DNA of 64,000 nucleotides, from contig SADC01001317.1 of the NCBI GenBank assembly GCA_004194705.1, positions 310,001 through 374,000 on the forward strand, given 5' to 3'. Shown in pieces: positions 33,191 to 44,061 of the stretch. Origin of the DNA: Ditylenchus dipsaci (Eukaryota > Nematoda > Chromadorea > Rhabditida > Anguinidae). Position numbers and translations under genes: made by a program. The notes under the pieces were generated by a model. It was not told the origin of the DNA and did no database searches. It saw only the letters and a list, made by a program, of their open reading frames with translations. Positions within the stretch are counted from its first letter, which is position 1. Each line of letters begins with the position of its first letter.

Positions 33191-34419
33191 AACGCCTCAC
33201 TGACTTAAAAGTTTGAAGTACTCAAAAATCCGAGATAATAATGAAATGACGTTAGGCTATTGCTTGCTCTTTTCTCTATTAGAGGCTCTTTCTGTGGCGA
33301 GTACGCTTCCAAGTCCTGCATTCCGGATTTCTCGGGAATCTCAAATAGACTCTTACTCAAAACTCTCAAAAATATATAGGAGAAGTACCTGCTTCCTGCA
33401 AACCCGAGAATTCACGAACAATCCGAACAATCCCAGTTCAGACTCTAACAGATGCAGCCGTTTCTTTAGTTATCGATGCTAGCTCCGCTTGCATGCTTCT
33501 ACAAAGATTTACACCAGTCATCTATATTTTTTTTAACATAAAAACATGAATTTGTTGCATAAAATTGAAACCTTCGGAACGCAGCTGTGATCGTAATCAA
33601 CAGGATCTTCAATCCACTAGCTCGTCGTGAGGCTGAACTTAATCGAAGGAATTTTTTGTTAGTCTTTGGTGACTTGCTTTGCTTATTGGTGTGAAATTGG
33701 GTCCGGGGGCCTTCTTCCACAAATTAGAGTCCAGGTGGGTAGGCCCAAATTTAGGTGTGGTTGTGCGTATTGCGTTGAAATCCACACGAATTAACTTTTT
33801 CTAGCTTATACAAGCAAAATATAGCTAATAGAAAAATAGAGAGCAGAATGGGAGAAGAATGGGAGAAAAACGATCGAAGTGATTGGAATAGTGATCGGCT
33901 TGCCCAGGGCCTGCAGAAAAGGGCGGATCAATTGATCCAATACATATACTGATCAGAAAAAAGAAGGGAGCTGATCAGGCAATACATATACGATCAGAAA
34001 AAAGAAAGTAGCCAGGGGCTACAGACTACACAGTCGAGAAAAAAGAAGGGAAAAAGCTAGCGGCGGGTATGCCCAGCCATGAATTTACAGAAAAAAGACG
34101 TGAGAAAATGAAGCCATTAGATGGCTGCAAAACAATACAGGGTATATGCTAAATTTTGTAGAAAAGACTACAGGGTGTGTGATAATTAGAGAAGAGACCG
34201 AAATATAAAAAGAAAGGAGGGAAAAACGGGTATAAAATGGGCAAAAGAGAGAAATAAGGGGTACATTAGGGGTAATAGAGCGGGAAGAAACTACACTAAA
34301 TTACATAGAAAAAATACAAGAAATACTTAAACAGGATGACCGGCGATTCTTAGGCACCATCGGGTCTCCAGACGCGACACTCCCCCCGGACGGGGGGTCC
34401 GGGGAGACCGGCGTCAAGC
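33191..34419. other. No supported gene; purine-rich 3' region of the retroelement
   Basis: From about 33820 the plus strand is rich in gaaaaaagaa(g/a)g words with repeats of gatcagaaaaaagaa and catatac. On the minus strand this is a pyrimidine-rich tract downstream of the retroelement reading frame, where a 3' untranslated region and LTR would be expected. I could not define LTR ends. A 34380-34410 C/G hairpin (ccccccggacggggggtccgg) is present. Confidence 0.4.
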
Positions 34420-35223
34420 TCACTTCCCTTCCATGGTCCATCGGGCTGGATGCCCGGCTCGCTGTCGCAATGGTCGGTACTTGCTGATTTCCGCAGGTAG
34501 GGGTCGGCATTCGTCATGGGGTGCTGCGGGGCCGATGCCTCGGCCGGGTTGTGGCGGCAGGTGGACGCCCTGCCAAAACTCTCGCTGATCGCCTCTTCCA
34601 GGCTGGATTTCCTGACCACCCTGTTGGTCCCGCTGATTTACCGGCGGATGGCCATCGGCAGGCTGTTTTGCCAGGGAAGAAAGGCCTGCCCGCTGATTTA
34701 ACGGCGGATGGCCATCCATAGGCATGTTTTCCAGGGAAGGCAGCCAGCCCCGCTGATTGGCCTGTAGATGGCCCTCCACAGCCTGTTTTCCCAGGAAAGG
34801 CAGGCAGTCCTGTGGATTTGTCGGTAGATGGCCCTCCCTAGGCAGTTTTGCCGGCGGTGGCTGAAAAATTTTTAGGGCGTTTTCGGCGTCGGTATGGCAT
34901 GGGAGCCCCTTTTCTAGCATCTCGGGGTGGTTTTTTCTCAATCTGTAGCCGTTGGAGAAATTTTGCCGATTGCGGTATGACCATTTACTAGCCGCCACAG
35001 AAAACTGGTCCTCTAGTGTGGTAGTGTACTGAATAGGTTTTTCTTTGCTTTTGGCAAGCAGAGCAGGGGAATCCATGCCATTTTGGCCTGTGAGTGATCT
35101 CCGGAGATGGTGGAGTCTCTGGGCCGGGGCTCGGCCGGGGCTCAGCACCAGAGCGGAGCAGAACTGTTGGAGGCGCAGGTTCCAGAGGAGTAGCAGGATT
35201 ACCAGGCAGCAGCTGCTGTACAC
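34420..35223 (-). CDS. Retroelement C-terminal reading frame with membrane segment and 20-residue repeats
   Basis: The 267-residue frame begins with a hydrophobic stretch (CCLVILLLLWNL, about residues 5-16) preceded in frame by more open sequence. The middle has four ~20-residue repeats containing GH(L/P)PxNQR, encoded by 60-bp DNA repeats at 34630-34855. The end is Pro/Gly/Arg-rich. It lies 166 bp downstream of the gag-like frame on the same strand, where pol would be expected. A single membrane anchor followed by a tail suggests the end of an envelope-like frame in a BEL/Pao element; that is inference. The region is distinctly richer in GC than its surroundings. Confidence 0.45.
   Translation of the reverse strand: MYSSCCLVILLLLWNLRLQQFCSALVLSPGRAPAQRLHHLRRSLTGQNGMDSPALLAKSKEKPIQYTTTLEDQFSVAASKWSYRNRQNFSNGYRLRKNHPEMLEKGLPCHTDAENALKIFQPPPAKLPREGHLPTNPQDCLPFLGKQAVEGHLQANQRGWLPSLENMPMDGHPPLNQRAGLSSLAKQPADGHPPVNQRDQQGGQEIQPGRGDQREFWQGVHLPPQPGRGIGPAAPHDECRPLPAEISKYRPLRQRAGHPARWTMEGK
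34630..34855. repeat. 60-bp tandem repeat, four units
   Basis: Each unit contains gatggcc(a/c)tcc and agg(c/g)a(g/t)g(t/c)tttgcc-like words. The repeat is in frame and gives the GHxPxNQR protein repeats of the retroelement frame. Confidence 0.7.
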
Positions 35224-35388
35224 CCAGGCATTTCTGATGGTGCACAGCCCGCCCAGTGCCCAGGACCATAGGGTGTCCGCCGCCGGGGGCCGGTAGAGGG
35301 CACTGGTGCCAAAGTTAACCTGCTCCTGCTGACTGGACTGGGTTTTTATGCAATACAGGGCGGCCGACTCGATGTTCTTAGTGTTTGG

Positions 35389-36245
35389 TCACAGAACATC
35401 GAGGGCCTGGAAGGTGGCCCACTCGAAGCTGGCCGGTTTCTTGCAGAAGGCGCTGGATTCTGGCATTTTGACCAGTAGGGAGCTACCGTTCTGGTAGCGG
35501 CAAACCATTGGTTTGATGTAGGCGGAAGCAGTGTGCGAGAGCTCTTCGTCCCGCTGTGGAATGAAGGGCAACGCAGGCATGCACTGTGTAATGGAGTAGG
35601 CGTTGTGATCCAGAGTGCAAACCGCCTTTTCAGAGGGCATTGCCCCAGTGATTTTCTTGGATGGAGCCTGGTCGTTTTTTGGGCAGAACACTCGGTGGTG
35701 AGGCTCATAGCAGGAGAAGCACTGCTTCTGAAGGACCGCGCAGGCAGATTTCTCATAGCCTGGTTTGAGGCAGTTGAGGCATTCGTTCAGCTGTTTGGCA
35801 AGGTCTAGCCTGCTCTTGGAGTGAGCATAGGAGCTGCACTCGGAAGGCCAGTGGTTGCCGTTGCAAAATAGGCACGGATACAGCCTCTCACTGCGATTGG
35901 GTGGGAGAGCGGTGAAGTGGTTGGTTGAGGCGGAGAATCCGGTGATATGGGCTGGTTGAAAGGCCTTGGGAGGCGCAAGTGCTGCCCGGGAGGCGAGTAT
36001 GACCTGCATTTGTCGCAGCGATTCGGTCAATTGGCTGATGGCTTGTTCGGGTGTTGGAGCCTGTCTCGGTCGGGAGATCGGCTTCTTTTTGTACCCTGCT
36101 GCCTTCTGGGGTGTGCTGAGGCTGGAGATTGGATAGATTCGATAATGGAAAAGGTTTGCTCGGTGGAGAGATTTGCGGGTATTTCCTTGCTTGGCTCTGG
36201 GGTTTCTTGGTCTGCAACAGCTAGAAGGTTCTCATACTGGTGCGC
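35389..36245 (-). pseudogene. BEL/Pao-type gag remnant (zinc-knuckle region)
   Basis: The open frame runs without a start from about 36245 to the stop at 35389. It contains CLFCNGNHWPSEC, then CLNC and CFSCYEPHHRVFC, the spaced Cys/His knuckles typical of Gag proteins of BEL/Pao elements. The N-terminal side is Pro/Gln-rich. The 5' part is lost where the hAT sequence starts (about 36246). After the stop there is no protease, reverse transcriptase, RNase H or integrase; the next frame is the membrane-anchored tail at 35223. This is an internally deleted, 5'-truncated element that cannot move by itself. GC content is higher than in its neighbours. Confidence 0.75.
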
Positions 36246-36291
36246 TTATAAGAAGAGAAACACATCACATTCACATTCACTTTCTATTTAG

Positions 36292-37950
36292 ATCTGCATT
36301 TTCGATCCGCATTGGATGTTTCGCTCATGCATTGCAGCTTGTTATTTTGCAGATCTTCAGAGAAAACGTGTCTACACACCAGGGCTGCATCGGATATGAA
36401 AAAATACCGGATCTGATATCGGATATTCAAAAATATGGGATCGGATATCGGATATCAAAAAGTGCCGGATATCGGTTATCGGATATCGGATTTCGGATAT
36501 TTTCAAAATTTTCTCGTAAAACACTTTATTTGCACTTTGCTATGGTTCCGTTCCTTTCAAAAAATGCATCCCATTTTTGTTCGTTAAGCATCTGAAAGCC
36601 ATGAATGTAAGCTTGGAAGAACAAGACAAATAAAATGCAGGAGAAAATCGTGTAAAAATGACCGCAAAAGAATTCGTTTTCACCTATTTTTAAAAATAAA
36701 TTCAAAAAATTATTCAAAAGTTTTTTTTCAAAATAGCCTCTCTTTATCCGATTTTATCCGAAAATCGGTCATTTTTTCGGATATCGGATACCGGATATCG
36801 GATGTCAAAAAGTGCCGGATATCGGATATCGGATGTCGGATATCGGATATCCGATGCAGCCCTGCTACACACCAAGGGTATGCTACGATGATAAACCTTA
36901 TTGGACAGTTCCCAAAATCTTTAAGTGCTAAAGCGTCTCTGTCAGAAAAGTGTGGCAAACGTCTTATCTTGCCGTCAAAAACTCGTGCCGTGATTGGTCG
37001 CTATCTTAAAATCAAGAAGGATGTCATTCAAGTTGCCGAAACAAAGAACTGGGAGCACCCGACAGCATCGGAAAACCATGTAAGCAAGTTCGCGTCTGTG
37101 TTTTATTCATAGATTTTTACGTTTTAGTTTCTACAAGAAAACTATGCTCTTACCAAATTGTTTGCCGACGTCCTTTCTTCGCGTTCAGGTCGGAAAAAGA
37201 GTGAACATTTCCAAGATTTACGGTCATGTGAAAGCGATATATAATTATATCTATAGAGAAGTTCAAGGTAATTTTTTATTTTAAAGAAGACTAAATAACT
37301 GGTAGCTGCCCTATCAGGAAAACTCCGAGTCAAAAATAGCCGAAGCATTGAAGAAAGTACTGGACAAACGCTTCAAAATGATAGTCAACAGTGATGCATT
37401 AAACTTTGAGCCGATTTTCTTTGTAGCAGGTAGAAATGACTTCAAGCAGAAATGACTTCAATATTGCAGTGTGTGAAATTCAAAACATGGTAGTTGACTG
37501 TCAATTTTGTGTGTGAAACTTTTTTTCTCTGTCTCAAGGTCCGGTATGAAAAGTCCCAGCAGCAAGATGTCAGCAACTCAGCAAGAGCTTTGCATAATGC
37601 TACGTTGGATAAAATTCTAAGAGAAGTAGCTGCTGAAAACCGAAAGTCACGAAGTCAAAAGGAGGTTGCACAGTCAAGTTCTAAAAAGTGGGTGCGGGAT
37701 GTGTTGAGCCGTGTTTTGAATGCATCATCCTCAGCAAAAGATCCTCTGAAATGGTAGGTTAATATGTTGGACACGGTAGTTTTTTAGATATGCGGTTGAA
37801 GCACAGTTTAATTTTTCTTTAAAGATGCTTAGCAGATTGCAATCCTGGCTTTAGAGGTGCTCTCCATCCCGGCGACCAGCGCTCTTATTGAACGTGTTTT
37901 CGCAGGCAAGACTCGCCACTTCTCGTCAAAGAAACAAAACGTTATTTAAT
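36292..37950 (+). pseudogene. Decayed hAT transposase gene interrupted by a MITE
   Basis: After an acceptor (ttctatttag) the frame gives IGCFAHALQLVILQIF, the CxxH-type hAT motif. At 36380 a 485-bp MITE interrupts it. Beyond the duplication the frame resumes (INLIGQFPKSLSAKASLSEK, CGKRLILPSKTR), with the usual WNS after TR deleted. Later segments are 37113-37265, an exon-like part near 37540-37756 (KKWVRDVLSRVLNASS) and the dimerisation motif LEVLSIPATSALIERVF near 37845-37910. Frames are shifted between parts and the catalytic Asp region is incomplete. The group differs from copies A/B. Ends of the element could not be fixed. Confidence 0.7.
36380..36864. mobile_element. hAT MITE with ggatatccgatatcc arrays
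   Basis: 485 bp, ends cagggctgcatcggatat / atatccgatgcagccctg, with identical octamers ctacacac on both sides (36372-36379, 36865-36872). The arrays of (c)ggatat(c) in the two ends are mirror images. A truncated relative lies at 31852-32169. It landed inside the transposase exon at 36292. Confidence 0.92.
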
Positions 37951-38665
37951 TTGTTGAATTCACAGCTAGTTGTATGCTGTAATATGTTTTTTTGAGAATC
38001 AATAGTTCATCGTTACATCGTTTGCTGCTCTCTGCATGGTATGTTTCCTGAATAAAAAAGTGCTCAATTTGTTGTTTTATATATTATCAAAGTCAGCAAA
38101 ACTTCGGCCCCAAACAGAATATCAAAATCATGAGGTTGAATTATAATCCAACTTTGCATGCAACCATCTTTGACTTTGACACCCTATATGTGACCGGAGT
38201 ATAGAGTTCCTAAAAGCGCGAAAGCACATGCGGCCGTTGAAATTTAAAGGTAAAATCTAGATTGAGGTTAAAGTAATGGTTGAGCTTGAGTAGAGTTTGA
38301 GTATAAGGTTTTACTTGAAAATATAGTTGAGGTTGAGTTTGAGTTGAGGTTGAGTTTGAGTTGAGGTTGAGTTTGAGTTGAGGTTGAGTTTAATTTTTCT
38401 TAAACTCAACCTCATCCTTGACCTCAACTCACGGTTGAGGTTGAGGATGAGGTTGAGTTGAGGATGAGTTGAGTTTAGGAGTTGAGGATGAGGTTGAGTT
38501 TTGAAATCACTGCCCCAAACACCGATTAAGCAACAGTAGAAGGAAAAAAAATGCAAAGTTAAAAAGTTAAAAAAAATTGTAGCGAGTCGTTGTAGCGAGT
38601 TGTATGCGCAGCGAGTCGCATGTGTAGCGAGTTGCATGTGTGGCGAGTCGTTGCTATACAGTTTA
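37951..38665. repeat. Intergenic stretch with gttgaggttgagtttgag tandem array
   Basis: From about 38290 to 38500 a g(t/a)tgag(g/t)ttgag array covers roughly 200 bp, first in one orientation, then ctcaacctcaa, then back again. At 38580-38650 gagtcgttg / gcgagt words recur. No ends with a duplication are seen. Confidence 0.6.
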
Positions 38666-39777
38666 GGGGTAATATTTAATTCTGCCCCCTAATCTGTGAA
38701 AAATGCCCCCTAATTTCGGGAAAAATGCCCCTAATTTGAATTGCCCCCTAATTACTGAAAAATGCCCCTAATTTTCTGAAAAATGCCCCCTAATTTTTTT
38801 CTCGTCATTTTTAGTCAAAATTTTGCGGGAATTCAAATTTTCTAGTCAGAAAATAACTTGGATTGGTCAGAATCCCACCGCGGAATGGCCAGAAGCGCCT
38901 GAAAGTTGGTTTTTTGGGGGTTTACTAAAAGGGGGGGGGGTATACTTTTTGTGAAAAATCGATTGAGCGGATCAGATTTCGGGTCCGATGGGCTTAATTG
39001 CTCAGAATTCCAGGCTTACGGTGGTTTTTAAATTTTTTAGTCTGAACCAACCGAACCAAGGGGTCGTCCACTTGGATCAAAAATTTTTTTACGTTTTTCG
39101 TGGTCCAAAACCTATTTTCTAGATTAACTCGGGCATGCTGAAGGTGGTTTGACAGTGGTAAAATGGCGTTTTCTCGAGTATTTTTTGAGTTTTGGCAAAT
39201 AAATGATTTCACCAAAATCAATTATTCCTCAAAACTCAAAAAGTACTCGAGAAAACGGCATTTTACTACTGTCAAACCATCTTCAGCATGCCCGAGTTGA
39301 TCTAGAAAACAGGTTTTGGACCATGAAAAACGTAAAAAAATTTTTGATCCAAGTGGACGACCACTTGGTTTGGTTGGTTCAGACCAAAAAATTTAAAAAC
39401 CACCGTAAGCCTGGAATTCTGAGCGATTAAGCCCATCGGACCCGAAATCTGATCCGCTCAATCGATTTTTCACAAAAAGTATACCCCCCCCTCTTTAGTA
39501 AACCCCAAAAAACCAACTTTCAGGGACTTCTGGCCATTCCGCGGTGGGATTGTGACCAATCCAAGTTATTTTCTGACTAGAAAATTTGAATTCCCGCGAA
39601 GTTTTGACTAAAAACGACGAGAAAAAAAATTAGGGGGCATTTTTCAGAAAATTAGGGGCATTTTTCAGTAATTAGGGGGCATTTTTCAGTAATTAGGGGG
39701 CAATTCGAATTAGGGGGCATTTTTCACAGATTAGGGGGCATTTTTCACAGATTAGGGGGCAGAATTAATTACCACCC
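38666..39777. mobile_element. Long palindromic element with a 9-bp duplication
   Basis: A 1112-bp near-perfect fold-back flanked by identical nonamers tacagttta. Both ends are built of gccccctaat(t)(...)gaaaaat units (about six per side, mirror oriented). The centre is the ggtcgtccacttgg palindrome also present at 18780-19095, 54816-55155 and split around hAT copy B. The 9-bp duplication and long inverted repeats resemble Mutator-like elements. The 75-residue frames in the two arms are the same repeat read from both sides. Confidence 0.85.
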
Positions 39778-39786
39778 TACAGTTTA

Positions 39787-40466
39787 GTATAGTGAGAGAC
39801 GAAAAATAACTGTCCCTCGCCAATTCAAATTTCTAATGATGCTGCGCTCAAAAACCATGGTTTTTTAACTACGACTTGACATCCGACTTCCTGCATCCAT
39901 TGTGGGAGAGCTATTACGAAAATTAATGCTGCTCAAATTCCTGCGATTCAGTCAAGTGCCGTATTTACGGTTGCCATTTATCGCATCTCCGCTGCCCTAG
40001 CACTTAGTTGGCTGGTTTTTGTCGTACTTTTTAACCGCATCACAAAATCACGGGCTTTTAAAACATGCAGTTGAGTCAATTGTATTGACACCACGTGGTG
40101 TAGTGGTAAAACTCTTGCTTGTGACCAAAAGGGACTCGAGTTCGACTCCCGCCGGTGGCGTCTTTTATTTATTTTTATTTTTTTTGCCGGAAAGGAAATC
40201 CTAGACCAAAAAAACGCGAGGAATTCGAAAATTTTATTTCTAGAACACACTTCTCATCGTTTTAACATCGATTGGGGATAAAAATAGCGACTTTTGCAGC
40301 CACTTTCTTAAGTATTTAAGCAAACTTAATTGCGTATGAAAACATCAAAAACTAGTATTTATCAAAATGTAGCCTTGAAACTCCTCTTTCAGATAGACGT
40401 AGGAAATAAAAAAGTGACGTAGGAGAAAAACGATATACCTGGTTGAAGTGGACATGACTCCTGATA
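39787..40466. other. Intergenic, holds a tRNA-like sequence
   Basis: Apart from the tRNA-like segment at 40087-40162 only short frames are present. Confidence 0.4.
40087..40162 (+). other. tRNA-like sequence with Pol III terminator
   Basis: 76 bases start GACACCA and end TGGCGTC, a 7-bp acceptor-like stem with one mismatch. Box A is TGGTGTAGTGG and box B is GAGTTCGACTC (one mismatch from each consensus core). The anticodon-loop position reads TTGTGAC, which would be GUG (His). A TTTTATTT run follows at once, as a Pol III terminator would. The T-arm side has three extra bases and the anticodon stem pairs badly, so a tRNA pseudogene or tRNA-derived element head is more likely than a working tRNA. 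Confidence 0.45.
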
Positions 40467-40558
40467 ATACCCCCCCCCCTCATATAACCCCCTGAAGTAA
40501 CCCGGGTTATTTCAGGGTGGTTACTTCAGGGGGTTATCTCAGGGGGGTTATTTGGGGT
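40467..40558. repeat. gggttatttcagggg array/hairpin
   Basis: ccccctgaagtaacccgggttatttcagg and following units form a hairpin, then two more direct units (ttacttcaggggg, ttatctcagggggg). Confidence 0.6.
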
Positions 40559-40720
40559 ATGTTTTCCAGGGTATTTTAGGTCTTGAAGGGAAGTCATGTT
40601 TTTCGATAGGTTTGATTGATGGTTGATTGATGTTTTGATAGTGGTAAAATGCCGTTTTCTCGAGTATTTTTTGAATTTTGGGCAGTAATTGATTCCACCA
40701 AAATTTTTGGTGATATTTTG

Positions 40721-43424
40721 TAGGGCTGCGTGCGATGCGATGTATCGCATCGCAACATCGCATCGCACGCAGCGATTTTGGGCAAAAAACATCGCATCGC
40801 AACATCGCACGCAACATTTTTAAAACATCGCAACATCGCATCGCAAATTGTACGAACATCGCATCATTTTTGCCATTTTGTTGAGCTATTGGCAAGTTGC
40901 TACTAGTTGCTGCTTTTAGCGGTCGTCTTGAAGAACAATTCATTTTTTTGTCAAATGTTATTCCAATTCTGTTGATTGTCCATGTTTAGAATGAGTCTCA
41001 TATGGAAGCTTTCTTACTTGGATGGTGAAGCCGATGAATGCCTCTTTTCGAAATTGTCGCTGACAGAAGCCATGTGCAATGCGTGTTTCAAGAAGCTGAA
41101 GATGAGCAATCGCGGACCGGCAAATCTGAAGGATCATCTATCTGCGCATCCCGAATATCTGAAGAAGTTTCAAGAGATGGAGGCTGTGGAGCAATCAAAA
41201 AAGAAAGCGATGAAGGATGGCTTGGCTAAGTTCGTGATCAGGGGCGCCGGTATCTTTTAATTATTTCCTTGAGGTTCTAAATCTTTTAGACTCTTATTTT
41301 TAAGTGATCTATCTCCTCTCGACAAAAAGATTATTCATTATATCGCATGCACCTGTCAGCCGTTCTCAATAGTGGAGGAGGAGACGTTCAAGGTTCTTTT
41401 CTCATCTACCGATAGGGTCAACATGAAAGGCACTTCTTTATTTGCTTCCTCAATGTACTTAAGCACTTATGGAAATATTTAGGCAGAGACCACTACACCA
41501 AATGGGCTATGCCGCGAGTCTACGATGCCGTCAAAAAGGAAGTGGTTTTTTGTCTCAGCGATTGCCAAGCCTTATCGTTCACATCGGACATTTGGTCAGG
41601 ACCTACCGAAAGTTTTATAAGGTTTGTCTAATTTACTATTCTTTTATTGTTTTATGTGGTTACGAATTATTTTAGCCTTACTGCACATGGTATTGATTCC
41701 GGCTGGAAGCGGCATAAGTTCGTGCTCTGTGTGCGACACTTTCCGGGCAGTCATAATTTCGAGTCAATCAGTGAAATAGTGAAGAAGATGCTAAACGAAT
41801 GGGGGATTAAAGAATCGCAAAGGCATGTCTTTTTGAGAGACGAGGGAAGTAACATGAAGAAGGTGCCATTTCACTAAATATGTTGTGCTGTGATTTTTAA
41901 TTGTTGTCTTTTAGGCGTTCGAAGAAAGCGGGTATCTTTATGCTGACTGTGGTGCGCATAAATTGAATTTGGTCGTCACTAACTTTATCCTCAGCAACGC
42001 TGAAGTGAAGTCTATGCTCCAATCATGCCGTGCGCTGGTCAGTCATTTCAATCACTCGAATCTTGCTAATGAGCGTCTGGAAGAAGAGCAAGTGAACTCC
42101 CAACTACCCGCTCACAACTTGATACAGGTATTTCTTGAGGAAAAGTTTGCAATTTTTATTTTTAATTAAAGTTATATCTAGGATGTGCCGACAAGGTGGA
42201 ATTCGAGTTACTATATGGGTGAGCGTTTGCTGGAGCAAAGAAGTGCTGTCGATATCTATCTCGTGAAGTACAAGAAGAGGCACCTGGAGCTGAAGCAAGA
42301 GCATTGGAGTCTTCTGGAAAAGGTCGTGAAAGTTCTTGAGCCTTTGGAGTCCGCCAGCAAGCAGAAGTGTCGCGCTGACGAGCCTATTTCAATCCAATTC
42401 CCGGTTGCGAGGGCTTTAACTACAGATGTCTTCGCCATCGATGATCCAGAGCTGCAAGGGATACGAGCATCAATACTTAGGATTTTAGTGCATAAATTTG
42501 ATTTAGAGGAGCAAAAGTGAGTATTTTATAAATGTGTTCTAAGAGTTTAGCACGCTTGGAGTTCATTTAGGATTCATGATTTGGCGATGTTCCTGGATCC
42601 ACGCTTTAAAAACAGAATTGCCTCGAACAAAGTGAGCTTCAATGCTAATGTAGCTAAATGGATACAAGAGGAGTGCGAGCATGAAACTGCCGAAGTCGTC
42701 TTGGATGGTATGAGCATTCATCTCATCTATTTTTCTTGTTCCGTTATGCGTGTTGTTATTAAGATCTACATTTTCCTCTTCCAAAGCGCACAAATTCCTT
42801 CTTCGGACAGCACAGCGATTTGTTCAGGGATGATGAGGGAGTGGACGAGGAACAAGCTAGCAATGCTATGATTGAAATGCAGTCCTATTGCAAGCAAAGA
42901 TGCGTCGATCCGGAGTCAGATTCATTGGAATTCTGGAAGGTGAAATTTTATTTTTTAAACATGTTTCTGATTTGAATGTTCATGTTTAGCAAATCTATAC
43001 CCAATCTTGGCGAAGCTAGCCTGTCGATTTCTATCCGCTCCAGCGACAAGCCAGCCGAGTGAGCAAATCTTCTCTGTGGCCAGGCGTGTGTACGAATATT
43101 GCAGATCGAGCCTGAAGCCGGAAAACGCCGAAAAACTGATTTTCCTCAACAAAAACTTGCCTCTGTTGAATTTTAAGTATTAATTGTTATCGTCTAGTCA
43201 TTTGTTTCGTCTGTTGTGGTGGTTATCCCGGTGTAAATAAAAATATTTGATGGAACTGATGGATTTTTTGCTCATCTGTAACATCGCATCCAAATTTTTA
43301 AGGCAAAACATCGCAGCGATGTATCGCACCCGAATTCCGACATCGCATCGCAACATCGCACGCAAAATTGTTAAGCGAAAAACATCGCATCGTAACATCG
43401 CCAAAGCCCAAATCAACAGCCCTA
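40721..43424 (+). mobile_element. hAT transposon copy B
   Basis: 2704 bp with the same tagggctg...cagcccta ends and gatgcgatgt arrays as copy A, in opposite orientation. Flanks atattttg and ttattttg match 7 of 8. The sequence differs from copy A by scattered substitutions and one 7-bp deletion, which accounts exactly for the length difference. Confidence 0.9.
40991..43183 (+). pseudogene. hAT transposase, copy B, broken at an acceptor and by a 7-bp deletion
   Basis: The same nine-exon layout as copy A from ATG 40991 to stop 43181-43183, with BED finger, [25 protein letters not shown] and [16 protein letters not shown] all recognisable. Two lesions stand out. At intron 1 the acceptor TTTTAG|GTGAT of copy A has become TTTTAAGTGAT (G to A at 41303), so the first AG is moved by one base and the frame shifts. 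At the start of the last exon seven bases present in copy A are missing after 'tttagcaaa' (about 42995), shifting the dimerisation domain out of frame. The GC donor of intron 2 is shared. It is therefore probably inactive, though its ends could still be mobilised by copy A's enzyme. Confidence 0.85.
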
Positions 43425-43590
43425 TTATTTTGGTGAAATCAATTATTGCCCAAAACTCAAAAATACGCGAGAAAACGGCATTTTACCACTGTCAAACCAT
43501 CTTCAGCGGGCCCGAATCAGTCCAGAAAACAAGTTTCGGGATATGAAAAACGAAAAAAAAATTCGATCTGGGTGGACGACAACTTGGTTT

Positions 43591-44061
43591 CAATGGTTCA
43601 ATAATCTTGTGTACTGCCAACTGAGTACTACCATTGAGATACCACTACCTGGAAAATACATTCTAACACCACCAGAGTACCACTACCTGAGCACTTCCAC
43701 CTGAGTACCGATACCTCGTCACTCTCTTGGTATAACCACCTTACTGCCACTTTCTTGGTGCTACCATCTCCATACACCTGGGTACCCTAAGGGATACGAA
43801 ATTACTCCAGAACTGGGGTTCCTGTAGGTCGAATCATTTTAAATCTTTTTTATAATACAGCTTCAGGTTTACTGGGTAATCCACGTACCAGCTGAACCAA
43901 GTGGTCGTTTACTTGGATCAAATTTTTTACGTTTTTCAAGCTCTTTCGAGCTCTTCTAGCTGCTTCCGTCTTGCTCATTCTGACTTGCTTCTTATCAGAC
44001 AGCTTTTGCTGCGTCTCTTGGCCACTTTCCACTTGTTTTCTCTTCAAATAACGCTCATAAC
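43591..44061. repeat. Degenerate gagtaccactacctg repeats
   Basis: Between about 43610 and 43800 the words gagtacc, actacctg and ccacc recur at 15-30 bp spacing. A stray ggtcgtttacttggatcaaat at about 43905 is one more scrap of the ggtcgtccacttgg family. No gene is present. Confidence 0.5.

Larger units (their letters stand above)
40620..43590. mobile_element. Fold-back element split by hAT copy B
   Basis: The left arm (40620-40720: tgatagtggtaaaatgccg ... ttgattccaccaaaat) and right arm (43433-43590: ttggtgaaatcaattattgcc ... catttttaccactgtcaaacc type words) belong to the ggtcgtccacttgg family and would be contiguous without the hAT insertion. Copy B therefore landed in the loop of this fold-back. 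Confidence 0.7.

Noticed and set aside
33213..33482. Plus-strand frame near a retroelement as a protease remnant
   Set aside because: A weak resemblance to an Asp-protease-like stretch needed a frame change and lies on the strand opposite the gag; not supportable.
35346..36595. Other frames over the gag region on both strands
   Set aside because: Shadows of the gag frame; only the 35389 frame has the ordered Cys/His knuckles.
40087..40162. Functional tRNA-His
   Set aside because: Length, box A/B and terminator fit, but the T-arm side has three extra bases and the anticodon stem does not pair; called tRNA-like only.
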